Of a stretch of 62,997 nt of DNA, positions 7,935 through 16,221 are shown in pieces. The notes under the pieces were generated by a model. The model had not been told where the DNA came from. It searched no databases and saw only the letters and a list, made by a program, of their open reading frames with translations. Source of the DNA: Actinomycetes bacterium (GTDB lineage: Bacteria > Actinomycetota > Thermoleophilia > Solirubrobacterales > Solirubrobacteraceae); assembly GCA_021820105.1 (NCBI GenBank), contig JAKAED010000004.1:1-62997 (forward strand). Direction: 5' to 3'. Position numbers and translations under genes: made by a program. How positions within the stretch are numbered: the first letter of the stretch is position 1; each line of letters opens with the position of its first letter.

Positions 7935-8714
7935 CTAGACGCTCTGAAACAGGTTCAGCCCCAGCTTGGCCAGCAGGTTTTGGGCGTCGATGTTGAGTTG
8001 ATAGAGCTTGCCGGTGAGAACGAGGTAGCCCATGGCTACGAGGACGAGCCCGGCGCTGATCTGGATCGCCGCGTAGTGCCGCTTGAAGAACGCAAACGCC
8101 TGCGTGGCGGCATTGAACGCGACCGCGGAGAACAGGAACGGGAGCGCCAGACCAGCGGAGTAGAAGGCCAGCAGCAGCGCACCTTTGCCGGTTTCGCTGA
8201 CGCTCGCCGCCAGGCCAAGGATCGCTCCGAGCGTCGGCCCGACGCATGGCGTCCACGCAATCGCAAACGCGGCACCCGCCACCACTGGCCCTCCCTTCCC
8301 AGCGCGCTCGATCAACCCCCGCGGCCGGACCTCCCTGTTCAACCGCAACACGAACACCGATGCGACGAACAGCACGCCCATCACGATGATCGCAACGCCC
8401 GAGATCCGGTTGAGCAACGGCCTGTTTGAGAACAGGAACGAGCCCACCGCGGTAGCACTCAAGCCCAACAGGATGAAGATCAGCGAGAACGTCCCAACGA
8501 ACGTCAAGCTGCGCAGCACGACAGGCAGGTCGACGCGAGATTTCCGCTCGCGCACGGAAGGCGTGCCAGAGACGGCCGCAAGGTAGCCGGGCACCAGCGG
8601 CAAGCAGCACGGAGAGACAAACGACACGATTCCAGCCGCGAAAGCGAGTAAGAGGCTGGGGCTACCAACCACGGCGCTCACGCGTGGCGATACAGAACAA
8701 CGAGTTTCGTGCAC
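7935..8714 (-). CDS. ccdA: CcdA-like cytochrome c biogenesis / thiol-electron transfer membrane protein
   Basis: A polytopic membrane protein of the DsbD-beta/CcdA family that passes reducing power from cytoplasmic thioredoxin to extracytoplasmic TlpA-type proteins. The two redox cysteine motifs are present: FVSPCCLPLVPGYLAAVSG in helix 1 and AIAWTPCVGPTLGA further on; about six helices are predicted. GTG starts are possible at 8714 and 8681; the latter is the better fit to the family because the first 11 codons abut the transposon relic that begins near 8701. The usual upstream region has therefore been replaced by transposon debris. Natural partners are the TlpA proteins at 2779 and 6014. 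Confidence 0.85.
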   Translation of the reverse strand: MHETRCSVSPRVSAVVGSPSLLLAFAAGIVSFVSPCCLPLVPGYLAAVSGTPSVRERKSRVDLPVVLRSLTFVGTFSLIFILLGLSATAVGSFLFSNRPLLNRISGVAIIVMGVLFVASVFVLRLNREVRPRGLIERAGKGGPVVAGAAFAIAWTPCVGPTLGAILGLAASVSETGKGALLLAFYSAGLALPFLFSAVAFNAATQAFAFFKRHYAAIQISAGLVLVAMGYLVLTGKLYQLNIDAQNLLAKLGLNLFQSV

Positions 8715-8800
8715 CCGCGTACCGCCTAAGCGACCGAGGCGTCTACAGCCTTTGCTGGGATGAACGGCTGCCCGCGGTCCTCAGACACCTGCTCGACTGA
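8701..8800 (+). pseudogene. 3' remnant of a second copy of the large third gene of the Tni-like element
   Basis: The plus strand reads YRLSDRGVYSLCWDERLPA in frame, then stops at TGA 8798-8800. This is nearly identical to the C-terminal part (YRLSDRGVYSLCWDERLPAY) of the protein encoded at 23648-25363, and the DNA agrees over about 55 bp. Only the last 25 or so codons remain. Downstream DNA (to 8858) also matches the flank of the intact copy, so this is a true element relic, not chance. Confidence 0.8.
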
Positions 8801-8858
8801 CAGGTCACGACTAAGAAGACTGCCAGAAGGCGCCAAAAACGCTGACAAACGAACGCCA
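8801..8858 (+). mobile_element. Relic of the right end of a Tni-like transposon
   Basis: AAGAAGACTGCC...GGCGCCAA...CGCTGACAAACGAACG matches, in reverse, the region just beyond the large third gene at 23590-23645 (GAAGACTGCC, then CGCTGACAAACGAACG). The shared terminal block is CGCTGACAAACGAACG (8840-8855 here; reverse strand of 23593-23608 in the intact copy). Confidence 0.65.
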
Positions 8859-8867
8859 TTCACACAC

Positions 8868-8918
8868 TGTGAAGCGTCGGAAAAATGACACCGGTTCTTG
8901 TCAGCGAACGTGCGTTCG
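8868..8918 (+). mobile_element. Relic of a Tn3-type transposon end (copy B)
   Basis: TGTGAAGCGTCGGAAAAATG followed by ACACCGG and TTGTCAGCGAAC-GTGC-GTTCG. It aligns with 923-974 and with the tnpA 3' end at 57370-57421. The codons read C-E-A-S-E-K-stop, echoing the C-E-T-S-A-E-stop of the intact transposase. It lies 9 bp from the Tni-element relic, so two elements are nested here. Confidence 0.65.
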
Positions 8919-9041
8919 TCGCTGACGTTTCTGAGCTCTAAGTGCGACCTCTCGGGGCGGCTCTAGCAAGAACCATCGACAGATCTAAGTCCGTCGACGT
9001 CCTGTTGGGCGAAACCGAGGTTGAGCGGCTAGCTTTCAGTC

Positions 9042-9968
9042 ATGTCGTCGGATCCAGCCTCGGCACTGCCAGGAAGGAGGCTCGCGGCGATCGTGCCTGG
9101 TCGCTTGGCGGTGAGCGAAACAACATTTGACCTGCCGGGATCGATGCGCACCGATCGCCACCAGACGGTGCGGGATAGCGCGCTCGAGTGGCAGTGTCTC
9201 TCCGGCGAAGCATGGTTTTGGGAAATGGCGTCCCCAGAAGCCGTGGAAAACGCGGCCTACGCGCTCGCCGGACAGATGGCGTCGGTTGGAGAGCAGCTTG
9301 CGCTCGCGTATTCAGCTGCCGTTGAGGTCGCCCTTTGGCAACTCGAGCCGACTGTCGAGGCTGAGCCTGTTGTCCGCGAGATGAGCATCCGTGCTATGGC
9401 TGAGGCTCAGTCACTGTTCGTCATCGGAGCTGGCCATGCCTTTGCGAATGTTGCGCTACGCGCGTTGACGGTCCGGGCCGACCTCAAGGCGCGCCTCGCG
9501 GCATCGTTTCAGCCGAAAGCTGCAGATGCATTTGCGCCGTTTTCTCAGAAGCGGGACGACTGGATTTCGTTGAACCCTCACGCGTGTAAGAAGCTCGCTG
9601 CGGTGGCGGCTGCGTCGAAGTCCACAGACATCGCCGAATTGATCGCAGCCGTCGTCGGCTACGGGCGTAGCTCAGAGTGGCGCGCGCTGGTTGAACGTCG
9701 AGGCGAGGACTTCCATCGGTGGAGGCCGCAGACGCACGGGCTCCCGGGAATCTCACAGCGGTCTCCGTGGACGTATGTCCCCGCAACCGCGACCGCGCCG
9801 GGAGAACGCATACTGCATATGGGCCAACTTCCGTACGAGGACGCGGAGGGACTGGCAGAGGAGGTGGCTAAGGTGGCCACCGACGGGATGTTCTCTCTGG
9901 CCGACGGAATGGTCCGGTTCACGAACGCTCTGGAAGCCGCGATGCGAGCGCTGCGTAACTCTGGGTAG
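9042..9968 (+). CDS. Hypothetical 308-aa alpha-helical protein in a candidate defence island
   Basis: Not recognised as a named family. It appears soluble and mostly helical, with a conserved-looking core AGHAFANVALRAL and a C-terminal block YGRSSEWRALVERRGEDFHRWRPQ. The RGEDFH piece fits the R-x4-H pattern of HEPN ribonucleases, but this short motif is common and no fold evidence is available by eye. It is convergent with the AlbA_2 gene at 10067 and borders the transposon relics at 8.7-8.9 kb, so it is probably cargo of an accessory insertion. The first ATG (9042) is used; later starts are possible. Confidence 0.6.
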   Translation: MSSDPASALPGRRLAAIVPGRLAVSETTFDLPGSMRTDRHQTVRDSALEWQCLSGEAWFWEMASPEAVENAAYALAGQMASVGEQLALAYSAAVEVALWQLEPTVEAEPVVREMSIRAMAEAQSLFVIGAGHAFANVALRALTVRADLKARLAASFQPKAADAFAPFSQKRDDWISLNPHACKKLAAVAAASKSTDIAELIAAVVGYGRSSEWRALVERRGEDFHRWRPQTHGLPGISQRSPWTYVPATATAPGERILHMGQLPYEDAEGLAEEVAKVATDGMFSLADGMVRFTNALEAAMRALRNSG

Positions 9969-10066
9969 GAACTCGGCCGGGACAACCGCCGCGACGATCG
10001 CCCAGGCCGCGTCCGGTCAGAGATGCATCGGAAGGCGCGGGTGCACCGTGGCCACCGGGAGCGGCA

Positions 10067-11443
10067 TCAGTCGACGGGGACGAGGAACCCTCGGGCGGTC
10101 GTTCGGACAGGTAACCCAAGGGTCTGGAGTTGCTCGAGGAGGGATTGACGTGTGCCTTGGTCCGCGAGCGGCCCGGACGACGAGGAGGGCACAACTACCG
10201 GCCCCCCACGTGGGCCATTGAAGGCGATCGACTCGCGGGCCCGTTCGACACTAAATCCGTGTCGTTGGGCACTTGCGACGACTTCGCGTAGGAAGTCCGG
10301 CACGCTTGCCTCGAACAAGAGCCTCTCGATGCGCGCTTCGAGGTCATCCGTTGGCTGATCGGCGGCTCCCTCCTTGGCCGCGGGCGGCTCGTCGATGCCG
10401 GCGAGAAAGCGCGTGCCCGCGCGCAGGCGGCCGTGGAGAACCTTGATATCCAAGAAGTCGGTATCGGCGCCGGCCCTCGTTGGCAGGCCCACGTACGCGC
10501 CCTCCACGCGTCCGTCTCGCACGATGCCGTGGACGAGAAACGGCCGGCTGCCGTCGGCCTGAGCCGGTACCTCGATGATCATTACGCCACGGTCTGTGCT
10601 GGACCCCGGAACGAGGTCGATCGCGAGGCCGTCGACAGTTGGGTAAATGTGCTTCTTGACCACCCGGTGGTACCGACGGGCAGTCGACGGATCCAGAGGA
10701 CACTCGTTGACTGCTTGGATGCGGTCGCCCTCCGGATCCTTCTTCGTCTTGAGACCGATTAGCAGCAGCCCGCCAATGCCGTTGGCGAGTGCGGCAACGT
10801 CCTTGGCGAGTTCGAGATCCTCTGACGGCTCGTCGCGGTACGGCGCCCGCTTGACCTCGAGCCAATCGGACTCGTAAGACCCGATGAGGAGGTGGGCCTG
10901 ACCTGCCCTCACCAGCGACGCCACCCCGCTTCTGTCGTCGACTGACGCGGTCATGAGTGCCTCAGCATCCGTCGCCAAGCTGATCGCCGACTTCACGGCT
11001 TGACCGTGCGTGTTCACGGTCATCTCCACGGTGACGACCCAGAAGTCCCTCTGCGGCTCTCGATCGAGAGACACGACGGTTCGGCGAGGCGTGAGGACCG
11101 GGCTTAGCCGCGCCAAGAGCTCATCGACAGACGCGGGCTCATCGGCGCTGGCGAAGTCTCTCCTCACGCGCATGCCTCCGTCGACCCATACAAGCTCGAC
11201 GGGATCGATCAGGATGTCGTCGTCGAGACGGGACCGCGGCATGTCGACCACTACCAGCCTCGAGTCGGAGGCGCCATAGTCGGCAGCGGAACGCGCCAGC
11301 GCATGGCGCAGTGACGTCAAGCTGAGGTCTTCCACGTCAGACAGGGACGCGATAAACCCTTCGCCCGAGTCGTCTTGTTGGAGCCGGATCCCGTTATCCA
11401 GGATCAGAGCGGCTGTCGAGGCGTCATACGAGACATGCTTCAC
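10067..11443 (-). CDS. AlbA_2 / Schlafen-type putative DNA-binding or ATP-binding protein
   Basis: 458 residues. The central region begins ESDWLEVKRAPYRD, continues ELAKDVAALANGIGGLLLIGL, and later has VMIIEVPAQADGSRPFLVHG. This E-x-K plus A-N-x-x-G-G pattern is typical of the AlbA_2 (Schlafen AlbA_2, divergent AAA-4) domain. Such proteins act as regulators or as effectors in several anti-phage systems. The N-terminal 180 residues and C-terminal 120 residues are not recognised. It is the last gene of a three-gene minus-strand run with the HTH gene (11480) and TOPRIM-like gene (12074). Function in defence is an inference from domain and context. Confidence 0.7.
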   Translation of the reverse strand: MKHVSYDASTAALILDNGIRLQQDDSGEGFIASLSDVEDLSLTSLRHALARSAADYGASDSRLVVVDMPRSRLDDDILIDPVELVWVDGGMRVRRDFASADEPASVDELLARLSPVLTPRRTVVSLDREPQRDFWVVTVEMTVNTHGQAVKSAISLATDAEALMTASVDDRSGVASLVRAGQAHLLIGSYESDWLEVKRAPYRDEPSEDLELAKDVAALANGIGGLLLIGLKTKKDPEGDRIQAVNECPLDPSTARRYHRVVKKHIYPTVDGLAIDLVPGSSTDRGVMIIEVPAQADGSRPFLVHGIVRDGRVEGAYVGLPTRAGADTDFLDIKVLHGRLRAGTRFLAGIDEPPAAKEGAADQPTDDLEARIERLLFEASVPDFLREVVASAQRHGFSVERARESIAFNGPRGGPVVVPSSSSGPLADQGTRQSLLEQLQTLGLPVRTTARGFLVPVD

Positions 11444-11479
11444 GGTGTCGAAGCCCTCTGTGCTCGTCTCTCGCGTGCG

Positions 11480-11983
11480 CTATGGAGCGGTTGGTGTCGC
11501 GACGTCGTCTGGTGCGCCGACCCGGTAGCCGCCGTTCTCGCCGTCCCAGATCATGTGCCACCGCACGAGCCGTTCGAGCGCTGCCTCGATCTCATCAACT
11601 GATCCGGTGGGCCAGCCGGCGGGAATTCTCGGTAGCACTTCCGCTGCGTGCCACTCGTGCGTTGGTGGCTCCTCGCCGATGGTCCGTAGGACGGCTTGCT
11701 CCAGGGTTGTCGGGGTGGGGCCGACCATGGCTAAGTGGATTTCGGGTATGGGTCGCATGAGATCCACCATCCATGCGTGAAGGGTCTGGGTGCTGAGGCC
11801 TGTCATTCGGGCGACGTCTCGAACCTTAATTCCGGCTTCTCGAGCTGGGCCCACCAGCCTGCGGATCCGCTCGCGGTTCCAACTGTCGTCCTGCGCGAGT
11901 TGCCGACGTTCAGTGCCGAGAGCCAGGAGTTGGTCCTCGATTGCGCGTCTGCGCGCGAGTTCGGTGCTGACCGAAGAGTCCAT
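11480..11983 (-). CDS. Putative HTH regulator
   Basis: 167 residues from the ATG at 11983. The middle contains a helix-turn-helix-like stretch (AGIKVRDVARMTGLSTQTLH), and the C-terminal half is a second, winged-helix-like region (AALERLVRWHMIWDGENGGYRV). A TTG start at 12019 is possible, but a promoter with TTGACT (-35), 17 bp, and TACGCT (-10) ends only 8 bp before the ATG, which points to a leaderless start at 11983. It sits between the TOPRIM-like and AlbA_2 genes and may regulate the island. Confidence 0.6.
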   Translation of the reverse strand: MDSSVSTELARRRAIEDQLLALGTERRQLAQDDSWNRERIRRLVGPAREAGIKVRDVARMTGLSTQTLHAWMVDLMRPIPEIHLAMVGPTPTTLEQAVLRTIGEEPPTHEWHAAEVLPRIPAGWPTGSVDEIEAALERLVRWHMIWDGENGGYRVGAPDDVATPTAP

Positions 11984-11988
11984 ACTGA

Positions 11989-12020
11989 AAAGCGTAAGGC
12001 GCTGGTTAGCAAGAGTCAAG
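11989..12020 (-). promoter_or_regulatory. Predicted leaderless promoter of the HTH gene
   Basis: On the minus strand TTGACT, a 17-bp spacer and TACGCT stand directly before the ATG at 11983. The -35 overlaps the palindrome AAGCGCTT, a possible operator. Read by eye only. Confidence 0.4.
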
Positions 12021-12073
12021 CGCTTGTCGCTTTCGCCTTGGTTATAGCCTGCTCGCAGCTGGAGGGTGCGCTT

Positions 12074-13906
12074 CTACGGGGATTCCTTACCGGCGTCGGC
12101 CTCCTTGGCGGTGGGTCGGGGGATTGGCCCAAGCAGTTGGGTACTCACCCCGCGTGGCCACTCGGCCGCCAAGTGGAAGGCGCGATAAACGATCCTCGTG
12201 ACTGGCAGGTTCTCCTCAGTGCCTCGCGCGCTGGCAAGGTCGAGCTTCTTGTTGAGGATCGGCCAGAGCTGCTGCGCGAGTTGCCCCTTGTTCGGTGCCC
12301 CATTGCCCAGCCGCTTGAGACCGACGCGACGGCGCCTGATGTCCTCGACGATCGCCTCGATCTCATGCAGCGGCTTTGATGCCAGCGGGCTCGAGGTTCG
12401 CCGGATAGCGGTCGCAATCTGGCGAGTTGTGAAATTGGCGAACTCGAACGCCTCACCTTTCGCGTTCCAGGTCTCGACAAAAACGAGCTGGTCCAATTGG
12501 GGACGGAGCGCTTCGTCTCTGTATTCCGGCGGTAGCGACTCCAATAGCCTGGTCACCCACACCTTGCGATGGTGCTCTCGGAGATCAGCGGTCGCCATTT
12601 TCCCTTCGGGATCGGTGACGATCAGAAAACGGGTCGGGGGGCGGACTAGCTGCAGCGTCCCCTCGGGCTTGGTGGGGATTACGCGCGGCGCGGCATAGGC
12701 AAATAGCGCCTCGATATTGCGGTCAACACCGCCACGATCGAGCGGGCTGATGAAATCCTCATCACGGGAGATGCCGAAGTAGTCCAGCAGCCGCGGCCAC
12801 ATGTACATCTCTGTCGCACCTTCAAGTACGACCACCAACCGTGGATGAGGGGAGAGGCCCCATTCGGTCAGGACGTCGTCCACACTTCTTTCTCGCGCGA
12901 GGCGGCCGCGCAATTGACGGGGGACTCGGCCAACCGGCCTGGCGATCCGAGCGTCGTTGTCCGTTGAGACGGCGTCGTGGCACTTGAGCAGCAGCTCGCT
13001 GAGGATCCGCGTGTCCATCGCGGCGAGCGCGTCACCTCGGAGACGCTCCCATCGCGATGGCGTCGCGATCCGGATGACGTCGAGCCAGTCGCCGAGAGGA
13101 TCGTAGTTGTCGGCCAGGCGAAGTAGCCATTCCGCGGTGTTGCGCAGCCAGGTCGTGTCGACATCGAGCCAATCCAGCAATGCGCCGTCATCGTCCTCGC
13201 GCAGCCAGGTCTCATATTCGGTGCCGTCGCCGTTTGTTCTGTACGAGTAGACGACGTCCGGCAGGTAGCGGGCCTCCAAGGCTGTTGCCGCGACGATCGC
13301 GCCACGCATACGCTCCTCGAGTCCCTGCCATTGCGAGAGCAGGAAGCGCGGCGCCCTGACAGCTGCGACCTGCCCGCGCTCGGTATTCGTGTGCTCGAAA
13401 TAGCGGAATGTGCGCTTCAAGAACGGGAGCGCGATGGCCTGGTGTGGGGAGTACAGATACTGTTCGAGATCGAGCGAGCGGTCATTGACGGTGATGGTCC
13501 GGGCGTCCCATCTCCGAAAGGGCTCTGCTGCCGGGTCGTACCAGCTGATCTCGCTCGTCGTGCTCGTTAGCCGTTGATTGCCAAGCCATCCGGTTGGGTC
13601 CCAGTGTTCGTGATAGAAGGTCGTGCCCCCGTCGGCGCGGATATCAGCGCGGAGCTGCCGGCCGTCACGGGAGGCACGCAGCAGCGGCACGAGCAGCCGC
13701 TTGCGATGCAGCTCCTCGAGATCGTGCGTCGTGAGCTCAACCATCCGCAGCTGCGCGTGCTTCAAGAATTCCTTGGCCGTCAGAGGCTTTAGCTGCGTGA
13801 ACACCCACGGCAGCTCAAGCAGCTCGACGGTCGAGCGGCTCGGGCCGGCAATCGGAGCATCGGAAGAGTGGGAAGAGCGCATTCCCTTGGTACGTGTAGT
13901 CGTCAT
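12074..13906 (-). CDS. Large protein with a TOPRIM-like nuclease region, candidate defence effector
   Basis: About 610 residues; a TTG start at 13924 is also possible. The N-terminal 340 residues are not recognised. Around residue 360 the sequence RLVVVLEGATEMYMWPRLLD, followed by a conserved-looking linker and then RFLIVTDPEGKMATAD, fits the TOPRIM pattern: a strand ending in E-G-x-x-E and a second strand ending in an acidic pair (D-x-E). OLD-family nucleases use such a domain with an ATPase; no Walker A motif is visible here, so it is not a standard OLD protein. It leads a minus-strand run with an HTH regulator and an AlbA_2 protein. Role in nucleic-acid cleavage or phage defence is inference. 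Confidence 0.6.
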   Translation of the reverse strand: MTTTRTKGMRSSHSSDAPIAGPSRSTVELLELPWVFTQLKPLTAKEFLKHAQLRMVELTTHDLEELHRKRLLVPLLRASRDGRQLRADIRADGGTTFYHEHWDPTGWLGNQRLTSTTSEISWYDPAAEPFRRWDARTITVNDRSLDLEQYLYSPHQAIALPFLKRTFRYFEHTNTERGQVAAVRAPRFLLSQWQGLEERMRGAIVAATALEARYLPDVVYSYRTNGDGTEYETWLREDDDGALLDWLDVDTTWLRNTAEWLLRLADNYDPLGDWLDVIRIATPSRWERLRGDALAAMDTRILSELLLKCHDAVSTDNDARIARPVGRVPRQLRGRLARERSVDDVLTEWGLSPHPRLVVVLEGATEMYMWPRLLDYFGISRDEDFISPLDRGGVDRNIEALFAYAAPRVIPTKPEGTLQLVRPPTRFLIVTDPEGKMATADLREHHRKVWVTRLLESLPPEYRDEALRPQLDQLVFVETWNAKGEAFEFANFTTRQIATAIRRTSSPLASKPLHEIEAIVEDIRRRRVGLKRLGNGAPNKGQLAQQLWPILNKKLDLASARGTEENLPVTRIVYRAFHLAAEWPRGVSTQLLGPIPRPTAKEADAGKESP

Positions 13907-13924
13907 CTCACCAAGTCGAGACAA

Positions 13925-14266
13925 CTCTGTATGGCGCGCAAAAGGGCGCGTGGATCAGCAGCCGGACATGCACGTCCGACGCAGTGCGGCTGAGCCTCCG
14001 GGTCGGGTGCTCGCCCCCGCATCAACGGATCTGAGGACACAAGCCGGCATGCTCGCAGGGCTCGGTACCGGATGTGTCCCGCGCGCCCCAGCGACGAGTT
14101 CGTCGCCGAAGCTGCGCTGCCCGCTCGCGGTTTGCGATGGTGAACGTTTTCCGCGCAGTGCCGGGGCGCTATGGGTGGGGCCTCGTATTGCGTCGTGGCG
14201 TCCAAGCAGGTCTCGCCCCTGCGGCTGCGACACGCGCGGGCCGGAACTGTCGGTTGTTTGTCTGAG
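13925..14266. other. Intergenic stretch, nothing recognised
   Basis: About 340 bp separate the TOPRIM-like gene from the anti-sigma-like gene. Frames on both strands look like chance frames; no terminator hairpin, repeat or RNA gene was recognised. Confidence 0.5.
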
Positions 14267-15253
14267 TTACCTGCGGGCGATGAGGTGTGCGGCGATGTAC
14301 TCGATGAGGCGATGGCGCAGGCCGGCGGGGCCGTTGGCGGCGATCGCGTATGACTCGCGACCGATGCGCCATGACAGCGTCGAGGCAGTGGTGCCGTTTA
14401 GGCAGTGGGCGCCCCTGTACCAGGCGGCGGGGTGCCCGCGGAAGGTGGTGTGGCTGACTAGTTGTGCGCGGAACCCGGCGCAGTAGACGGCGGGGAGATA
14501 GATCGGTCCGGCTCGGAAGTACGCCGGGCTGCGTTGCGGGGAGGTCGGGAAGACCCATCTGGTGGGAAGCATCCACATGGCCACGTCGCCGATCCCGGCA
14601 GCCGACCCTACGTATGCGAGCGGGGCGGTGAAGCTTCCTGATATTGCCAGCTGGGATCCGGCACATCCGGCGCTTGGGCAATTGGGGAGTGCGATGTTTG
14701 AGGCACCCCAGGGGGCCGGGAGGCGCCCTGGGCAGTACACGATCTGGCGGGTGAGGTGCTGGGCCGTGTGGCAGGTGCGGGTGACCCCGATCGGAGCTGG
14801 ACCGATGTACAGCGGCCCGAGCATGCTGTCGCCGGCTGGTGGTGGCGCGATCGTGTAGCCGGCGGCGCGGGCGTCCTGCGCGGACGCAAAGCAGCCAGTG
14901 GGGCGTGTCTTCGCGAGCCCCGGGTAGTTCGGTGGGTAGAAGAGCTTCGTGCTCGCGTCCGCGACGTAGGGATAACCCAGGGGCGGGCACAGGCCGTTGC
15001 CGCCGGGCAGCCGAACCGGGGGGCTGGACCCGCCGGAGAGCGAGATCGCCGCTGCGGCCGCGCCTGTCACGCCGACGAACACGGCCAACAGCAAGGCCAG
15101 CATGCGCCGCTGCCGACGGCTTCGAGCGCGCTGCAGCGGACTTCTCGTCGGACCGCCGGTAGAGGCGATCAGCGCGGCCCGCGCTTCACGGAGCTCGTCG
15201 AGCAGTTGCTGCTCGAACTCATCGAGCGGGATGTCTCGTGCGTCCTCGATCAT
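14267..15253 (-). CDS. Anti-sigma-factor-like single-span membrane protein
   Basis: 328 residues. A cytoplasmic N-terminus of about 50 residues (DEFEQQLLDELREARAAL...) is followed by one membrane helix (about 51-72) and a large outside domain with several cysteines (e.g. GLCPPLGYPY, CHTAQHLTRQIVYCPG). The ATG overlaps the sigma factor stop (ATGA, 15250-15253), so the pair is co-translated. That arrangement is typical of ECF sigma/anti-sigma pairs, although no zinc-binding ZAS motif is visible, so the anti-sigma role is inferred from position and topology. Confidence 0.65.
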   Translation of the reverse strand: MIEDARDIPLDEFEQQLLDELREARAALIASTGGPTRSPLQRARSRRQRRMLALLLAVFVGVTGAAAAAISLSGGSSPPVRLPGGNGLCPPLGYPYVADASTKLFYPPNYPGLAKTRPTGCFASAQDARAAGYTIAPPPAGDSMLGPLYIGPAPIGVTRTCHTAQHLTRQIVYCPGRLPAPWGASNIALPNCPSAGCAGSQLAISGSFTAPLAYVGSAAGIGDVAMWMLPTRWVFPTSPQRSPAYFRAGPIYLPAVYCAGFRAQLVSHTTFRGHPAAWYRGAHCLNGTTASTLSWRIGRESYAIAANGPAGLRHRLIEYIAAHLIARR

Positions 15254-15855
15254 CTCTTGACCCCCGTTGAAACCGCGTACTCAGGCTGATCGGTCATCGA
15301 CACCGACAACAGCGACGCGATCAGGCGGCGTGCGCGAAACAAGCGAACCCGAAACGCCGCAGCGCTGATTCCCAGCACCCGAGCGGCCTCGCTGGGAGTG
15401 AGGCCATCGCTTCCCACCAACAGCAGAGCCTCGCGCTGCTCCGGTGGCAGCTGGGCTAGCGCGCGCTCCACGACAGCGTCGTCCTGGGTGGCGGCGATCT
15501 GCTCTTCTAGGCGGCTCAGGGCGTCCTCGGACAGCTCTCGCCGGCGGCCCAGCACAAGCTCGAGGCTGCGCTGACGCTGGTCGCTTCGGCGAAGCAACCC
15601 GAGCTGGTTGTGCGCGATCCCAAGCAGCCACGCTCGAACCTCACCCTTGCGCACGTCATACCGAGCGGCTGACTCAAGCGCTGCGAGGAAAGTCGCCGCG
15701 ACGACGTCATCAACATCGGAGGGCCTGTCGCAGCGACGCGCCGCATATCTCAGCACGACCCGGCGGTAGCGGCCGAACAGCTCATCCAGCGCCGCAGGAT
15801 CATCCGCCATCCTCGCAACGACGACACTGTCAGGAGCATCCCTGAAACCTTCCAT
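15250..15855 (-). CDS. ECF RNA polymerase sigma factor
   Basis: 201 residues with both sigma-70 regions. Region 2: LDELFGRYRRVVLRYAARR, then DVDDVVAATFLAAL and the -10-recognition segment VRAWLLGIAHNQLGLLRR. Region 4: ALAQLPPEQREALLLVGSDG followed by LTPSEAARVLGISAAAFRVR, a helix-turn-helix that reads the -35. It directs transcription of an extracytoplasmic-stress regulon; its target genes cannot be read here. It is coupled to the membrane protein downstream. Confidence 0.9.
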   Translation of the reverse strand: MEGFRDAPDSVVVARMADDPAALDELFGRYRRVVLRYAARRCDRPSDVDDVVAATFLAALESAARYDVRKGEVRAWLLGIAHNQLGLLRRSDQRQRSLELVLGRRRELSEDALSRLEEQIAATQDDAVVERALAQLPPEQREALLLVGSDGLTPSEAARVLGISAAAFRVRLFRARRLIASLLSVSMTDQPEYAVSTGVKR

Positions 15856-16221
15856 GACTCAAGTTATCCGCCGGGCACCTCCGCGTTACAAGAGCGGTGC
15901 GCGCCCCACGTGCGCCAGGGGTGCGAAGCGACGGTAGTCGGATGGTGCGTGCGCCCAGAGCCCGTCGCGCCGCGAAAGCGGGGCACTGGCCTGAACCGGC
16001 GACTTCACTGGCATTCGCCACGAGCCCGAAGGGCGACCTGCAGGGTGCAGCCTGCAGTCGTCGCCTGCCCTCCTCGCCGCGCCAAGCACGTCTCTCGAGC
16101 GCGGCGGCTAGAGGTGCGCCAGCGAACCAAAGCGGGTCCTCGCGAGCTGCGTTGCCGGGGCGGAGCACTCGTCCGGCTGGGCTGTGCGGCGGGTCACAGC
16201 AATAGTGGGAGGATGCAGGAC
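15856..16221. other. Intergenic stretch, nothing recognised
   Basis: About 365 bp upstream of the sigma factor gene and downstream of the lipoprotein gene. Frames here have no recognisable protein character and no ribosome sites. The sigma factor promoter should lie near its right... i.e. just above 15855, but no confident boxes were identified. Confidence 0.4.
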
